A program made the position numbers and the translations under genes. Below, piece by piece: positions 19,805 to 29,060 of a stretch of 62,898 nt of DNA. The stretch's first letter is position 1, and each line of letters begins with the position of its first letter. The stretch is from assembly GCA_004322535.1 (NCBI GenBank), contig SCUZ01000036.1, forward strand, positions 1 through 62,898, read 5' to 3'. The DNA is from Rugosibacter sp. (GTDB lineage: Bacteria > Pseudomonadota > Gammaproteobacteria > Burkholderiales > Rhodocyclaceae). The notes under the pieces are model-generated. The model searched no databases, was not told where the DNA came from, and saw nothing but the letters and a program-made list of their open reading frames with translations.

Positions 19805-19839
19805 AAAAAACGTCAGGCGGCAGCCGCCTGACGTTTTTT
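19805..19839. terminator. Bidirectional rho-independent terminator between purL and the MFS gene
   Basis: A 16-base perfect inverted repeat, AAAAAACGTCAGGCGG and CCGCCTGACGTTTTTT, with a three-base loop CAG. The A-run and T-run flank the stem on both sides, so it works on either strand. It stops purL transcription and also contains the TGA stop codon and last codons (RQAAAA) of the convergent MFS gene. Confidence 0.9.
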
Positions 19840-21027
19840 GATCACCGTAGAAAAACCAATACCCACCAGCATAATCAGCAAGCTAGCAGCCAGGATGATG
19901 GGAGGTATGCCGATTTTCTCCACCACGCGTGATGCGGCATAAATGCCGACAGACTGCCCCACAAAGAAGATCGAGACAGTGAGTGATATTGCCAAGCCAC
20001 GCGCTGTCTCGGTGATGGCCGTAGCGCGCGTCAGAATCGTGCTGTGCAGCAAATACATGCCAAACCCGGCACCCGCCATCACGGGGATAGCAAGAAACCA
20101 GACGGGCACAAGATAAAGAAGTATGAGGCTAATCGCGACTGAGCCGCTGCCCAGCAAGGCTAGATTACCGACTGAAAAATGACTTATGAGGCGTCTTGCG
20201 TTGGATGAATAAACCAGCCCTCCAGCGCCGTATGCCATGAGCGCCAAACTCGCTTTGGTCATGCTAATGTCAAACTGCGTGTGTAAATACAAAGGAAGAA
20301 ACGCTAGCACTGAAAATACCGCCATCCCCTCAAAACAGATGGCTGCAAAAACGGGCCATGCTTTGGGCGATTGCACTACGGCAAACAGGTCGCGTGCAAC
20401 GGAAAAAAATGGACTGCCTGGTAGTGCAGGGGGGCGAGGGGAGGCAGTAGTGCCGATGATCTTCGCTTGCCGTAACAACAACCAGCCAAATGCAAGATAG
20501 ATGAGTGCTAACGCAGCAAACGCCCAGCGCCAACCCAAGGTGTCGACGAATAATCCGCCCATGACTTGCCCTGCAACCATTCCCATGATTTGCCCGCTGA
20601 TAAATCGGGCGAGCATCGGCTGGCGCTGGCTTAACGGCACCCGATCGGAAATCCATGCGACACCCACAGCGATGATGCCCGCTGAAAAGGCACCCGTCAG
20701 AGCACGCGATGCAACCAGCCAGCCATAAGAGGGGGAAAGCCCGCAGGCAATTGAGCCTAGGGTACATGCCAGGGTGGAATAGGCGACAAGATGATAGCGA
20801 TCGACGCGGTCGCCCAAGGGGCCAAACACTAGCTGAAAAACACTGTAGGCAACGACAAAGGCCGTGATCACGCGTGCTGCACTACTAATGCTGACATCAA
20901 AACTCGAGGCGAGTATCGGCAAAAAAGGGTCGCAGACGCGAAACGATGCGGCGCTGGCGAACGCAGCGCCGGCCAATATCAGTACGGCGCGGTTGAGATC
21001 GATATCAGTCTTAGCGGGGGGGGACAT
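19813..21027 (-). CDS. MFS transporter, DHA1-type
   Basis: 404 residues, twelve hydrophobic segments, with the MFS pattern GPLGDRVDRYH between helices 2 and 3 (about residue 70). The family resemblance is to drug/arabinose-type efflux permeases; the substrate is not predictable. It is co-directional with the ABM-domain gene 18 bases upstream, so the two are probably one transcript. Its C-terminal codons form half of a bidirectional terminator. Confidence 0.88.
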   Translation of the reverse strand: MSPPAKTDIDLNRAVLILAGAAFASAASFRVCDPFLPILASSFDVSISSAARVITAFVVAYSVFQLVFGPLGDRVDRYHLVAYSTLACTLGSIACGLSPSYGWLVASRALTGAFSAGIIAVGVAWISDRVPLSQRQPMLARFISGQIMGMVAGQVMGGLFVDTLGWRWAFAALALIYLAFGWLLLRQAKIIGTTASPRPPALPGSPFFSVARDLFAVVQSPKAWPVFAAICFEGMAVFSVLAFLPLYLHTQFDISMTKASLALMAYGAGGLVYSSNARRLISHFSVGNLALLGSGSVAISLILLYLVPVWFLAIPVMAGAGFGMYLLHSTILTRATAITETARGLAISLTVSIFFVGQSVGIYAASRVVEKIGIPPIILAASLLIMLVGIGFSTVIKKRQAAAA

Positions 21028-21045
21028 AAAAATACCAAGGTTAAT

Positions 21046-21615
21046 TTAGTGTGTAGTCTTGTTCTGCGATAAAAGCAGGGGGCGGAATAACCGCGTCAGC
21101 CCAGGCATGACCAGCCATGTCATGAGAATGATCATCAAGGCGGAAAATGCCGCTATTTGTAATAGTGGATGCCAGCCCGAAATCAATGGTGCAACGGTGA
21201 CTTGCAAAAGCACAACCGTGGGGAAAATCCCTATCCATGAAATGAACGCCATTTTAAGTCGCGATGGTGTTTTAACTCCAGGAATCGCTGCGGGGGAAAA
21301 CCACGCTTCAAGGCCCGAGAGCAAACGGTACTCTGGGTCGCCTTCCGCGACATCCCCCAAGCGCTGGAGCCATTGTGCATGAGCTGCAGAGGCATCCCAA
21401 ACGTTGAGGTCTTTCTGGCTAGCCCAGCGAAAAATGAATTGATATTCGCCTTGAGCAGTTTCAGGTGGAATGATTTCAGCACCTAAAAAGCCTTTGTAGT
21501 TTTGCATCTCAGCACCCATGCCACGCACGAGTTCTTCAAAGGCTGGACCGCGGTTGGGTTTTGCACGGCGATAAACAATCCGCCGGACAGGTTGAGTTTC
21601 CGAATTATTGTCCAT
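21046..21615 (-). CDS. Antibiotic-biosynthesis-monooxygenase (ABM) domain protein with membrane tail
   Basis: 189 residues. The first ~110 resemble an ABM/dimeric alpha-beta barrel domain (RRAKPNRGPAFEELVRGM, YKGFLGAEII, YQFIFRWAS), followed by two transmembrane helices (about 123-145 and 150-172). Such ABM-plus-helices proteins are common and uncharacterised; they are described as quinol or small-molecule monooxygenase-like, without a known reaction. It is directly upstream of the MFS gene and probably shares its promoter. Confidence 0.8.
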   Translation of the reverse strand: MDNNSETQPVRRIVYRRAKPNRGPAFEELVRGMGAEMQNYKGFLGAEIIPPETAQGEYQFIFRWASQKDLNVWDASAAHAQWLQRLGDVAEGDPEYRLLSGLEAWFSPAAIPGVKTPSRLKMAFISWIGIFPTVVLLQVTVAPLISGWHPLLQIAAFSALMIILMTWLVMPGLTRLFRPLLLSQNKTTH

Positions 21616-21652
21616 TTTTTAATGATTAAAACTAATGAAGTGGTTTAGAAAC

Positions 21653-21680
21653 GAAAACGGGAGCCGTAGCCCCCGTTTTC
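21653..21680 (-). terminator. Likely rho-independent terminator of ppiC
   Basis: GAAAACGGG and CCCGTTTTC form a 9-base stem around a 10-base loop, just beyond the ppiC stop. Read on the minus strand it is followed by a T-rich stretch (TTTTCGTTT). Confidence 0.7.
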
Positions 21681-21696
21681 TAGCTAACTGACCGAG

Positions 21697-22512
21697 TTAC
21701 TCAATCTTTGCCTTAGCGCGCAGTTCATCCATATGTTTCTGAACCATGCCTTGTTGCATTTGCTGGGCAATTTGACCCTTGGCTTCTTCGAACGGAGGAA
21801 TCTTGGTGTCACGCGTATCGTCAAGCTGGATAACGTGCCAGCCAAAATCGCTCTTCACTGGGGCTGTGGTGAATTTACCCTTCTCGAGTTTGGTCATGGC
21901 ATCAGAGAATGGCTTAACGAAAGCTGCCGGACTGGCCCAACCCAGATCGCCACCACGCTCTTTGGAGCCGGGGTCCTTGGATTGCTTGGCGAGATCATCG
22001 AACTTTTCGCCTTTTTTCAGTTTCTCGATAATCGCTTTGGCATCTTCTTCTTTATCGACCAGAATGTGACGTGCTTTGTATTCTTTGTTACCAAGGCGTA
22101 TTTTCAGATCTTCATATTCTTTTTTGATCTGCGCATCGCTCACCGGGTTACGCTTTACGTAATCTTTTAGATAAGCACCAATCAAAACGCCTTGGCGTGC
22201 CATATCCATTTGTGCCTGCACTTCTGAATTCTTGTCCAAGCCTTTCTTGGTAGCTTCTTGTGCTAACAGTTCGCGACGGACAAGTTCTTCTTTAACTGCG
22301 GCGCGCAGTTCTGGCGAATCAGGCTGGCCTTGTGCAACCTGGGCTGAAATCAGCATGTCAGCGCGGCTCTTGGCCACTGATTGTCCATTCACTGTAACGA
22401 AAGCAGATGCTGATTTTTCACCAGCATCTTTTTTGGCGGCATAAACAGTAGCGCTGCTTGCCATAGAGGTCGCTAGGGCAATCAGAAGGGCATTACGGAG
22501 CGTGTGATTCAT
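21697..22512 (-). CDS. Periplasmic parvulin-type peptidyl-prolyl isomerase
   Basis: 271 residues with a signal peptide (MNHTLRNALLIALATSMASSATVYA, cleavage near 25), a SurA-like N-terminal helical region, and one parvulin domain (ARHILVDKEEDAKAII near 142, KERGGDLGWASPAAFVKPF near 188, SDFGWHVIQLDD near 222). It helps fold outer-membrane or periplasmic proteins. Length and single parvulin domain match the PpiC/PrsA-like group, not full SurA. It is the last gene of the minus-strand msrB-yciB-yciI-bolA run and has its own terminator. Confidence 0.92.
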   Translation of the reverse strand: MNHTLRNALLIALATSMASSATVYAAKKDAGEKSASAFVTVNGQSVAKSRADMLISAQVAQGQPDSPELRAAVKEELVRRELLAQEATKKGLDKNSEVQAQMDMARQGVLIGAYLKDYVKRNPVSDAQIKKEYEDLKIRLGNKEYKARHILVDKEEDAKAIIEKLKKGEKFDDLAKQSKDPGSKERGGDLGWASPAAFVKPFSDAMTKLEKGKFTTAPVKSDFGWHVIQLDDTRDTKIPPFEEAKGQIAQQMQQGMVQKHMDELRAKAKIE

Positions 22513-22598
22513 CGTAGTTCCTGAGTTAATTAAATGGTTGTTTCAATGGAATGTATGGAAATGCGTTATCCGTTATCTTTAGTGTTTGTCAGCATGGG

Positions 22599-22880
22599 TC
22601 AGGATGACTCAGGGGCCAGCGCATTAATGCTCAATGCGTGAATTTCCCGCTTCATCAGGGATCCAAGCGCATCATACACCAAGCGGTGTTTTTGCATGGT
22701 GCTGCAGTTGCTGAATCGAGGGGACACAATGGTCAACCGATAGTGACCGCCACCGCTGCGTGCACCGGTGTGCCCGGCGTGTAGTGCTGAATCGTCGATT
22801 ACTTTCAGCTCGATCGGTTCTAAAGTAGCAAGCCGTTCGCGCATCAGGTTTACAACGCTCATGGTGCTTGTAGCGCTCAT
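22599..22880 (-). CDS. bolA: BolA-family protein
   Basis: 93 residues from an ATG overlapping the yciI stop (ATGA). It shows the BolA fold: LEPIELKVIDDSALHAGH near residue 23, GGGHYRLTIVSPRF, and RHRLVYDALGSLM-like KHRLVYDAL near 68, ending HALSINALAP. BolA proteins partner with monothiol glutaredoxins in Fe-S trafficking and influence morphology and stress response. The frame is open upstream inside yciI, but those residues are not BolA-like. Confidence 0.92.
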   Translation of the reverse strand: MSATSTMSVVNLMRERLATLEPIELKVIDDSALHAGHTGARSGGGHYRLTIVSPRFSNCSTMQKHRLVYDALGSLMKREIHALSINALAPESS

Positions 22881-23185
22881 GGCTGAGGTATGACTTGACG
22901 GAAAGGTTTGACAATCACTTTCTCGAACACTCCGGCAGTAAGAAAGGGGTCGGTGTCTGACCATTCTTGTGCTGCGGCAAGTGAGGCAAACTCGGCCACA
23001 ATCAGGCTGCCGAAAAAGCCGGCAATTTGGCGGTCAGGACTGTCTTTCGCAAGGCAAGGGCCAGCCAAAACGATTTTGCCGCCAGCAGCTGCAATTTTAT
23101 CCAGATGGGCCATGTGTGGTGCATGCGCTGTGCGACGAGGTTCTTCGCTGTTGGGTGCATCGTAAGCCATGATGATATAAAGCAT
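22877..23185 (-). CDS. yciI: YciI-family protein
   Basis: 102 residues, ferredoxin-like YCII domain: [13 protein letters not shown], then HMAHLDKIAAAGGKIVLAGPC with the conserved His and Asp pattern, and SDTDPFLTAGVFEKVIVKPF. The family includes dehydrochlorinases and uncharacterised enzymes; the function here is unknown. It overlaps yciB upstream (TAATG) and bolA downstream (ATGA), so translation is coupled across all three. Confidence 0.9.
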   Translation of the reverse strand: MLYIIMAYDAPNSEEPRRTAHAPHMAHLDKIAAAGGKIVLAGPCLAKDSPDRQIAGFFGSLIVAEFASLAAAQEWSDTDPFLTAGVFEKVIVKPFRQVIPQP

Positions 23186-23721
23186 TATGAGTTCTCCAGT
23201 GGTATGTATTTGGCGAGTAGCAGCCCTTGGGCAATGACAAACAGAAACATCAACCCCATGCCGCCAAAAAGCTTGAAATTAACCCAGATCGCGGTGCTGA
23301 AGTGGAACGCGACATAAAGATTAAGTGCCCCCATGACGGCAAAAAAAACCACCCAAGCGTAGTTGAGCCTTGCCCACAAAAAAGCAGGCAGTTCCATCTG
23401 TTTTTCAAGCATAGCACGGATCAGGTTGCGCTTAAAAAAGCGGGCTGAGATCAGCAAGGTGATGGCAAAAAGCCAATCAAGCAGGGTGGGTTTCCATTTG
23501 ATGAAGGTTTCATCATGCAAAACCAGAGTCAGGCCACCAAAAATGGTGACCAGACCAAGACTAAGCCAGAGCATGGTATCGACTTTGCGATGTCTAAACC
23601 AAACCCAGGCAACTTGCAATAAGGTGCCCAAAATCACCACAGTCGTCGCCACATAAATATCAAAAAATTTGAAGGCAATGAAAAACAGAAATATAGGAAA
23701 CAGGTCAAAAAGAAATTTCAT
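23185..23721 (-). CDS. yciB: Inner-membrane septation protein A (YciB/IspZ)
   Basis: 178 residues, five transmembrane helices, start [18 protein letters not shown] matches the family closely, as do [14 protein letters not shown] and [24 protein letters not shown]. YciB is linked to cell-envelope synthesis and septation. It sits nine bases downstream of msrB on the same strand. Confidence 0.93.
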   Translation of the reverse strand: MKFLFDLFPIFLFFIAFKFFDIYVATTVVILGTLLQVAWVWFRHRKVDTMLWLSLGLVTIFGGLTLVLHDETFIKWKPTLLDWLFAITLLISARFFKRNLIRAMLEKQMELPAFLWARLNYAWVVFFAVMGALNLYVAFHFSTAIWVNFKLFGGMGLMFLFVIAQGLLLAKYIPLENS

Positions 23722-23730
23722 GGCAGAGGC

Positions 23731-24135
23731 TTATTTGATTTTGGCGAGATCAACCGAGGCCGAGTTAATGCAGTAGCGTAATCCGGCAGGTGCCGGACCA
23801 TCCGGAAACACGTGGCCCAGGTGTGAGCCACAGCGGCTGCAAGTGACTTCTGTTCGATGCATGTTATGTGCAGAGTCATCTGACTCAGTGATAGCCTCGG
23901 CCTCCAGCGGAGCTGTAAAGCTTGGCCACCCGCAGCCTGAATCAAACTTGGATGTTGAATTAAATAAAGGTTCCCCGCAACCAATGCAGCGGTAGATGCC
24001 GGGCTCCTTGCTATCCCAGTATTCGCCGGTAAAAGCACGCTCTGTTCCCTTTTCTCGGGCAACGTGATATTGCATGGGCGTCAGCTGTTCGCGCCATTCG
24101 GCTTCGGTTTTGATGATTTTTTGTTTATTACTCAT
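23731..24135 (-). CDS. msrB: Methionine-R-sulfoxide reductase MsrB
   Basis: 134 residues from the ATG at 24135 ([18 protein letters not shown], the usual family start; the frame continues upstream but is not conserved). It reduces free or protein-bound methionine-R-sulfoxide. The zinc-binding pairs CIGC and CSRC, the [10 protein letters not shown] motif and the catalytic RYCINSASV are all present. It leads the minus-strand run and is divergent from dadA. Confidence 0.95.
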   Translation of the reverse strand: MSNKQKIIKTEAEWREQLTPMQYHVAREKGTERAFTGEYWDSKEPGIYRCIGCGEPLFNSTSKFDSGCGWPSFTAPLEAEAITESDDSAHNMHRTEVTCSRCGSHLGHVFPDGPAPAGLRYCINSASVDLAKIK

Positions 24136-24250
24136 AAGAGGATGTGTGGGAATAGTGGGAATCGTATCTCGCCGTGGTGAGTCCTGACTATAATCGACTA
24201 AAGGTTGTTTGAAAAGCGCTCGATAATGCAAATGATTTTAGGATAATGTG

Positions 24251-25519
24251 ATGCGAAGCATAACGGTCTTGGGCGCTGGTGTCGTGGGGGTAACTTCAGC
24301 TTGGTATCTTGCCGCTGAAGGTTATGATGTGACAGTCATTGATCGGCAAATGGCCCCAGCACGGGAAACGAGCTTTGCCAATGGCGGTCAGATTTCCGTA
24401 AGTCATGCCGAGCCATGGGCGAACCCTGCGGCATTTTGGCGCATCCTGAAATGGATCGGTCGAGAGGACGCTCCTTTGTTGTGGCGGTTACGTGCTGATT
24501 TTGACCAGTGGCTCTGGGGTGCGAAATTTCTGCGCGAGTGCACAGCGGCAAGGACACGATCGAATATCCGATCCATTGTACAACTGGGGTTAATCAGCCG
24601 ACGCGAGCTGGGTACGCTACGCGAAGCGCTGGCGCTGGATTACGATCAGCTCACGCGTGGCATTTTGCATATTTATACGGATCAAGGCGAATTTGATCAT
24701 GCGTTGCAGCAGGCAGAATTAATGCGCGAGTTCGGTTGTGATCGAGTGCCCAAAACGCAGACTGAGTGCGCGTTGATTGAACCAGCAATCAAGCAGTCAA
24801 CCGTGTCGATTATTGGTGGCACGTATACCGCAGCGGATGAATCAGGCGATGCGCAGAAATTTACCGAGCTTTTGGCGCAGCAAGCCGTCGCACGCGGCGT
24901 TCGTTTTCGCTTCGGTGAAACCGTAACCGCCTTGCAGCGCAGAGGCGAATGCGTTACCGGCGTCACCCTGACCACAGGTGAAAGCGTTGCAGCGGATGTA
25001 ATTGTATTGGCGTTAGGCAGCTATTCGCCCCTGCTGCTGCGGCCTTTGGGGGTGCGTTTGCCCATTTATCCCGGGAAGGGGTATTCGGCTACTTTTGGTT
25101 TGCCTGAAGAAGCATCGTCCAGCGAAGTGCCTACCGTCAGCTTGACGGATGATGGGGCAAAAATCGTATTTTCCCGTTTAGGGAAACGTTTGCGGGTTGC
25201 CGGAACAGCAGAATTTACGGGGTATGATTTGACGCTTAACCCAGCGCGTTGTGATGCGATGGTAAAACGTGCGCGCAGATTGTTTCCAGCGCTATCAAAT
25301 GTGGAAGACATTGAATATTGGGCAGGTTTACGCCCGGTCATGCCAAGCAATGTGCCGCTGATCAGCGAGATGCGTAGCGCCGGATTGGCCGGATTATGGC
25401 TCAACACAGGGCATGGCACGCTGGGCTGGACACTGGCCTGCGGGTCAGCGCGGTTATTGTCTGACTTGATTGTGGGGCGCGAGCCAGAGATCAATGCGGA
25501 GCCATATCGTTTTAAATAA
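24251..25519 (+). CDS. dadA: D-amino-acid dehydrogenase small subunit
   Basis: 422 residues from the ATG at 24251 (a GTG three bases earlier is also possible). A FAD-binding Rossmann motif (VLGAGVVGVTSAW) at the N-terminus, ETSFANGGQISVSHAEPWANP near residue 37 and LRPVMPSNVPLI with NTGHGTLGWT near 385 are the DadA signature. It oxidises D-amino acids, mainly D-alanine, to the keto acid and ammonia, passing electrons to the respiratory chain. No alanine racemase or Lrp-type regulator lies next to it. Confidence 0.93.
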   Translation: MRSITVLGAGVVGVTSAWYLAAEGYDVTVIDRQMAPARETSFANGGQISVSHAEPWANPAAFWRILKWIGREDAPLLWRLRADFDQWLWGAKFLRECTAARTRSNIRSIVQLGLISRRELGTLREALALDYDQLTRGILHIYTDQGEFDHALQQAELMREFGCDRVPKTQTECALIEPAIKQSTVSIIGGTYTAADESGDAQKFTELLAQQAVARGVRFRFGETVTALQRRGECVTGVTLTTGESVAADVIVLALGSYSPLLLRPLGVRLPIYPGKGYSATFGLPEEASSSEVPTVSLTDDGAKIVFSRLGKRLRVAGTAEFTGYDLTLNPARCDAMVKRARRLFPALSNVEDIEYWAGLRPVMPSNVPLISEMRSAGLAGLWLNTGHGTLGWTLACGSARLLSDLIVGREPEINAEPYRFK

Positions 25520-25559
25520 GGCGTTGAACGGGGCACACATGATCAACGCGCACTACTCG

Positions 25560-25584
25560 AAAAGTCGGTGCTGGTGAGACGGCG
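25560..25584 (+). repeat. Copy of the dispersed 25-base motif (intergenic)
   Basis: One mismatch (T at position 10). It lies between the convergent dadA and DUF2863 genes and is not part of a terminator hairpin. Confidence 0.85.
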
Positions 25585-25605
25585 AGAAACTTTAAATTCG
25601 CCAGG

Positions 25606-26778
25606 CTAGTGCAGATGACGTTGTGTATTTTCAGCCTGTTCTTCAGGCAGTTCGGCATGCGCCGGCTCGCCTTCAGGACTCGGGTACAAGGGGGTGCCGC
25701 AATCGTCGCAATATTCAATGGGAAACCGTTGGCTTAGCTGGATCACCTGGGTAATACCTGCTTCTTGCAGCACAGTCTCGATCTCTGCAGATAATTCGTT
25801 ATTGTTATCTTCAGTTTCCAAGAGCGGCCAGACAACGCCATGCACTACCGTTTGATCTTGGCGCAGCGCTAAACCGATGCGATATTCTTCAGTTTGATCG
25901 TCATGAAACCGTGCAATGACGGCAACAAGGTCTGAGGGCAGAAGATTGAGCACGGTTTGCAAAAATGCGACGGCTGAGCGCAGCGACCACGGACGGGAGG
26001 CGCGATCGGCGTCGAGCACGGCAGCATGGTAAGCGCCCACGGGTTGCAGTTCTAGCGCACAAGCCGGCAAGAGTGGGCGGATGAGGTCACTGCCTTGCAG
26101 AATCCACTGGCGTGTGGATTCTGCGTGGTTCCCGCCTTCCTCTTGCCAACGAAACATTGCTGCACCCTGAGGGGCCGCAATAGCGCCAATGAGATAGCGG
26201 CTGTCAGATAAAAAACTCATGGTTTCGGCCATTTTTTTCGGGTCGATTTTCACATCGCGGTCATGTTTGGCGGCTTGGGCGACTTTATCTATTAACTGGG
26301 CTGTGTCTATGTAAGTTTGCGGTATCTGATCAGGGCTGTAGAGTCTGTCGCAGAGGCTTAGCTTTGTTCCGGATGCCAGTACATTGGCTTGCAGATGTGC
26401 GTGGATAGTATCAAGTTGCGCTGTGGGAATGGCGCCGGCAGGAATTGGAAAGCGTGACCATGACAAAATCGGAATGGCAATCATGAGCGCATCCAGGCCA
26501 TCCGGAGTTTCGGCGTATCGCGTTTCAGCGCAGGCCTCGATCGTGCTGACTAAGGCCCCATAAGCGGGGGAAGTCTCGCGATACAAGGGATCCAGTGCCG
26601 CCATCAAGGTTTCTTCCGCACCGCTGGCAATCAAATGCATAACGAGCGCGGTCAGCTGTTTTTCCCAGAAATCATCTTCAATCCGGCTCGATGATTCACT
26701 CAGGCTGGTGGCCAGTTGAACCAGGCGCAGCATATCAGGCGTCTGTTTAATGCGGCGCGGAGGGCGATTGCGTTTCAT
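25606..26778 (-). CDS. DUF2863 family protein
   Basis: 390 residues, soluble and acidic. The N-terminus MKRNRPPRRIKQTPDMLRLVQLA, the RIEDDFWEKQLTALV stretch and the overall length match DUF2863, a family mostly confined to betaproteobacteria. A C-terminal CDDCGTPLYPSPEGE looks like half of a zinc site. No enzymatic motif was recognised and the function is unknown. It converges on dadA with a dispersed repeat copy 22 bases past its stop. Confidence 0.85.
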   Translation of the reverse strand: MKRNRPPRRIKQTPDMLRLVQLATSLSESSSRIEDDFWEKQLTALVMHLIASGAEETLMAALDPLYRETSPAYGALVSTIEACAETRYAETPDGLDALMIAIPILSWSRFPIPAGAIPTAQLDTIHAHLQANVLASGTKLSLCDRLYSPDQIPQTYIDTAQLIDKVAQAAKHDRDVKIDPKKMAETMSFLSDSRYLIGAIAAPQGAAMFRWQEEGGNHAESTRQWILQGSDLIRPLLPACALELQPVGAYHAAVLDADRASRPWSLRSAVAFLQTVLNLLPSDLVAVIARFHDDQTEEYRIGLALRQDQTVVHGVVWPLLETEDNNNELSAEIETVLQEAGITQVIQLSQRFPIEYCDDCGTPLYPSPEGEPAHAELPEEQAENTQRHLH

Positions 26779-26903
26779 GCGAAAAGCGGGTTGGACACCC
26801 GTTACGAAGCAGAGCTAAGGATTGTTGATTCTAGCAGTGCTTTGCGTCGTGGGTGGCTATAGTTTGCTGTGTTTGGCTCGCAAGCTAAAGGCTTGAGATG
26901 GCT

Positions 26904-27626
26904 CTAAATGGCTAAATGAGTCGCTAAGAAAAGAAACACCGAAGGCCGTTTATCAATGGGCGGGGTAACCTGTTTTTTCCACTCGCTGATGGAGCGTGTA
27001 GTGACGTATTCCTGCTCCAGCGTGAGATCTGTCGCCAGACACAGCAGTGTTTGCGGGCGGGCATTAGCTATTAATGCATTAAACAGAACGAGATTTCGAT
27101 AAGGTGTTTCAATGAAAATCTGCGTCTGTTGCAGGCGTATGGATTCTTTTTCCAGATCAATAATACGTTGACTGCGTTCTGGCTCCTTGGCGGGAAGATA
27201 GCCATGAAAAGCAAATCGCTGCCCATTCAGCCCTGACGCCATGAGGGCGAGCAGAATTGATGAAGGACCAACCAGCGGTTTGACGCACAAGCCTAGCGCA
27301 TGCGCCCGCCGAACCAGCAATGCGCCGGGGTCAGCGACCGCCGGACAGCCAGCTTCGGACATTAAACCGATGTCATGCCCTGCATAAAGTGGCACTAAAA
27401 GCCGATCAATGTCGGCAGGACCTGGTTTTTCGGGTAATTGTTCAATGGCCAGCTCGCGCAGGGGGACAGGGTGTTCCATGCGCTTTAACTCTGCACGCGC
27501 AGATTTTGCATTTTCAGCAACGAAGTGCGTTAGCCGACAGGCTGCTTCACGGGTGGCAGGCGGCAAGCAATATTGCCAGGGCGTATCGCCCAGTGCGACT
27601 GGTAATAACCAAAGATATCCGGACAT
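26904..27626 (-). CDS. SAM-dependent methyltransferase, RsmI-like (tetrapyrrole methylase fold)
   Basis: 240 residues from MSGYLWLLPVALGDTPW. The tetrapyrrole-methylase fold is indicated by GLMSEAGCPAVADPGALLVRRAHALG near residue 90, LVGPSSILLALMASGLNGQRFAFHGYLP near 120 and IFIETPYRN near 173. These match RsmI (16S rRNA C1402 2'-O-methyltransferase) motifs. However, this belongs to the shorter paralogue group lacking a classic RsmI N-terminus (LYVVATPIGN), so its substrate is uncertain. It follows maf closely on the same strand. Confidence 0.82.
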   Translation of the reverse strand: MSGYLWLLPVALGDTPWQYCLPPATREAACRLTHFVAENAKSARAELKRMEHPVPLRELAIEQLPEKPGPADIDRLLVPLYAGHDIGLMSEAGCPAVADPGALLVRRAHALGLCVKPLVGPSSILLALMASGLNGQRFAFHGYLPAKEPERSQRIIDLEKESIRLQQTQIFIETPYRNLVLFNALIANARPQTLLCLATDLTLEQEYVTTRSISEWKKQVTPPIDKRPSVFLFLATHLAI

Positions 27627-27639
27627 GGCTAGGAACAGC

Positions 27640-28221
27640 CTAAGGTAATCGCATGCCTGCGCTGCGGAGCATTTCGCACAGGGTAATGAGGGGCAGGCCA
27701 ACGAGCGCGGTAGGGTCGTCTCCGCGTTGATAACGCAATAAAGAGACACCCAGTCCTTCTGATTTAGCGCTTCCCGCGCAATTCAGCGCATCTTCTTTAC
27801 CGAGATAAGCTTCAATTTCCGCTTCCGTCAAATCGCGAAAACCGACGTATGTAGGAATGCATTGAGCCTGGGAGTGGCCAGTGATACTGTTGAGCACGCA
27901 AAGCCCCGTGTGGAAAATGATTTCGTTTCCACTCATCAAGCGCAACTGTTGCCGGGCATTTTGCCTTGTTCCTGGTTTACCAAACCGTTGCGCACCGCAA
28001 GCGGCTACTTGGTCAGAGCCTATGATCAAGGCATTCGGAAACCGTTTTGCAATGGTTTGTGCTTTGGCCTGGGCAAGACGCTGTGCTGTAACGGCGGGAA
28101 GCTCATTTGGCAAAGCTGATTCATCGATGTCAGGGGCGGCAATATCGAAGGGTAGCTGCAAACGACGCAAAAGTTCGCTGCGAAAGGGTGAGGTAGAGGC
28201 GAGAATGAGCTGCTGAAGCAT
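27640..28221 (-). CDS. Maf-like nucleotide pyrophosphatase (YceF type)
   Basis: 193 residues from MLQQLILASTSPFRSELL, the family start. Maf proteins hydrolyse non-canonical or modified nucleoside triphosphates. The SDQVA motif near residue 70 (where dTTP/UTP-type Maf has SDT) indicates the YceF-like group acting on 7-methyl-GTP. CAGSAKSEGLG near 155 is also typical. It is divergent from yceD, as often seen in betaproteobacteria and E. coli. Confidence 0.92.
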   Translation of the reverse strand: MLQQLILASTSPFRSELLRRLQLPFDIAAPDIDESALPNELPAVTAQRLAQAKAQTIAKRFPNALIIGSDQVAACGAQRFGKPGTRQNARQQLRLMSGNEIIFHTGLCVLNSITGHSQAQCIPTYVGFRDLTEAEIEAYLGKEDALNCAGSAKSEGLGVSLLRYQRGDDPTALVGLPLITLCEMLRSAGMRLP

Positions 28222-28269
28222 GTTTAAGACTTGAAAAACAAAGGCCAGACATGATAACATTCAAAACTT

Positions 28270-28845
28270 ATGTCTCACGAGACTTCTTCTTTACAAATGC
28301 CGCCTGCGGAACCTACGGAATCCATAGAATCTACGCGACCTCCAGATGAGGTTTTGACGCTAACCATGGTGAACAGCCTTGAGTTTGCGCGCAATAGTCG
28401 TTTTATTGAGGGTAATGTGCCTTTAAAATGGCTGCCTCATTTGGCAGATCGACTACTCGAGCTTGACAGTTCATTGGCTGTCAGTCTGGAAGGATGGCAA
28501 AGCGAAGAAAAGTTTCTGCTACGGTTGGTGATTGATGGTACGTTGTTGTTGCAGTGTCAGCGTTGTTTGGCAAGTGTTCGTTTGCCGATGCAGGTCAATG
28601 GCGTGTTGCAATTGATCAGCACCGATGAGGACTGGCCAGATGAGGAGTTGATGGATGATGAGATGGATGCCATTGAGGCAAGCGAAGCACTGGATGTTGT
28701 TGGCTTGATAGAAAATGAAGTGTTGCTGGCGCTGCCTCTTGCGCCACGGCATGAGTACTGTGAGTTGCCTGGGGAAACCGGGGCAGCTGAAAATGAATAC
28801 GGTTCAGCATCGTTTTTGGCGCTGGCCGCTTTGAAGAAGCATTGA
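28270..28845 (+). CDS. yceD: YceD family protein (DUF177), rRNA-accumulation protein
   Basis: 191 residues with the YceD core: LLLQCQRCLASVRLPMQV near residue 95 (conserved CxxC) and the acidic stretch ending DVVGLIENEVLLALPLAPRHEYC. The family is needed for normal 23S rRNA levels in plants and E. coli. It lies directly before rpmF, as in most bacteria, and probably starts the fatty-acid operon transcript. Confidence 0.92.
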   Translation: MSHETSSLQMPPAEPTESIESTRPPDEVLTLTMVNSLEFARNSRFIEGNVPLKWLPHLADRLLELDSSLAVSLEGWQSEEKFLLRLVIDGTLLLQCQRCLASVRLPMQVNGVLQLISTDEDWPDEELMDDEMDAIEASEALDVVGLIENEVLLALPLAPRHEYCELPGETGAAENEYGSASFLALAALKKH

Positions 28846-28863
28846 AACAAGGAGCAATAAATA

Positions 28864-29043
28864 ATGGCTGTTCAGCAGAATAAAAAATCCCCCTCCAAGC
28901 GTGGCATGCATCGCGCACATGATTTCCTGACCGCACCGGCACTTGCGGTTGAGGCAACGTCAGGCGAGGTTCATCTGCGTCATCACATTTCGCCTTCTGG
29001 CGTTTATCGCGGCAAAAAAGTCATCAAGGCTAAAGGCGAGTAA
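28864..29043 (+). CDS. rpmF: 50S ribosomal protein bL32
   Basis: 59 residues, reading [20 protein letters not shown], then [19 protein letters not shown]. This is bL32 of the proteobacterial type lacking the zinc-binding cysteines. AGGAGC lies just before the ATG. It is part of the conserved yceD-rpmF-plsX order. Confidence 0.97.
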   Translation: MAVQQNKKSPSKRGMHRAHDFLTAPALAVEATSGEVHLRHHISPSGVYRGKKVIKAKGE

Positions 29044-29060
29044 GTTTTCAAGATGAATTC

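Noticed and set aside
24262-24290. GGGCGCTGGTGTCG in dadA
   Set aside because: It is the codons of the FAD-binding GAGVVG loop and lacks the rest of the motif.
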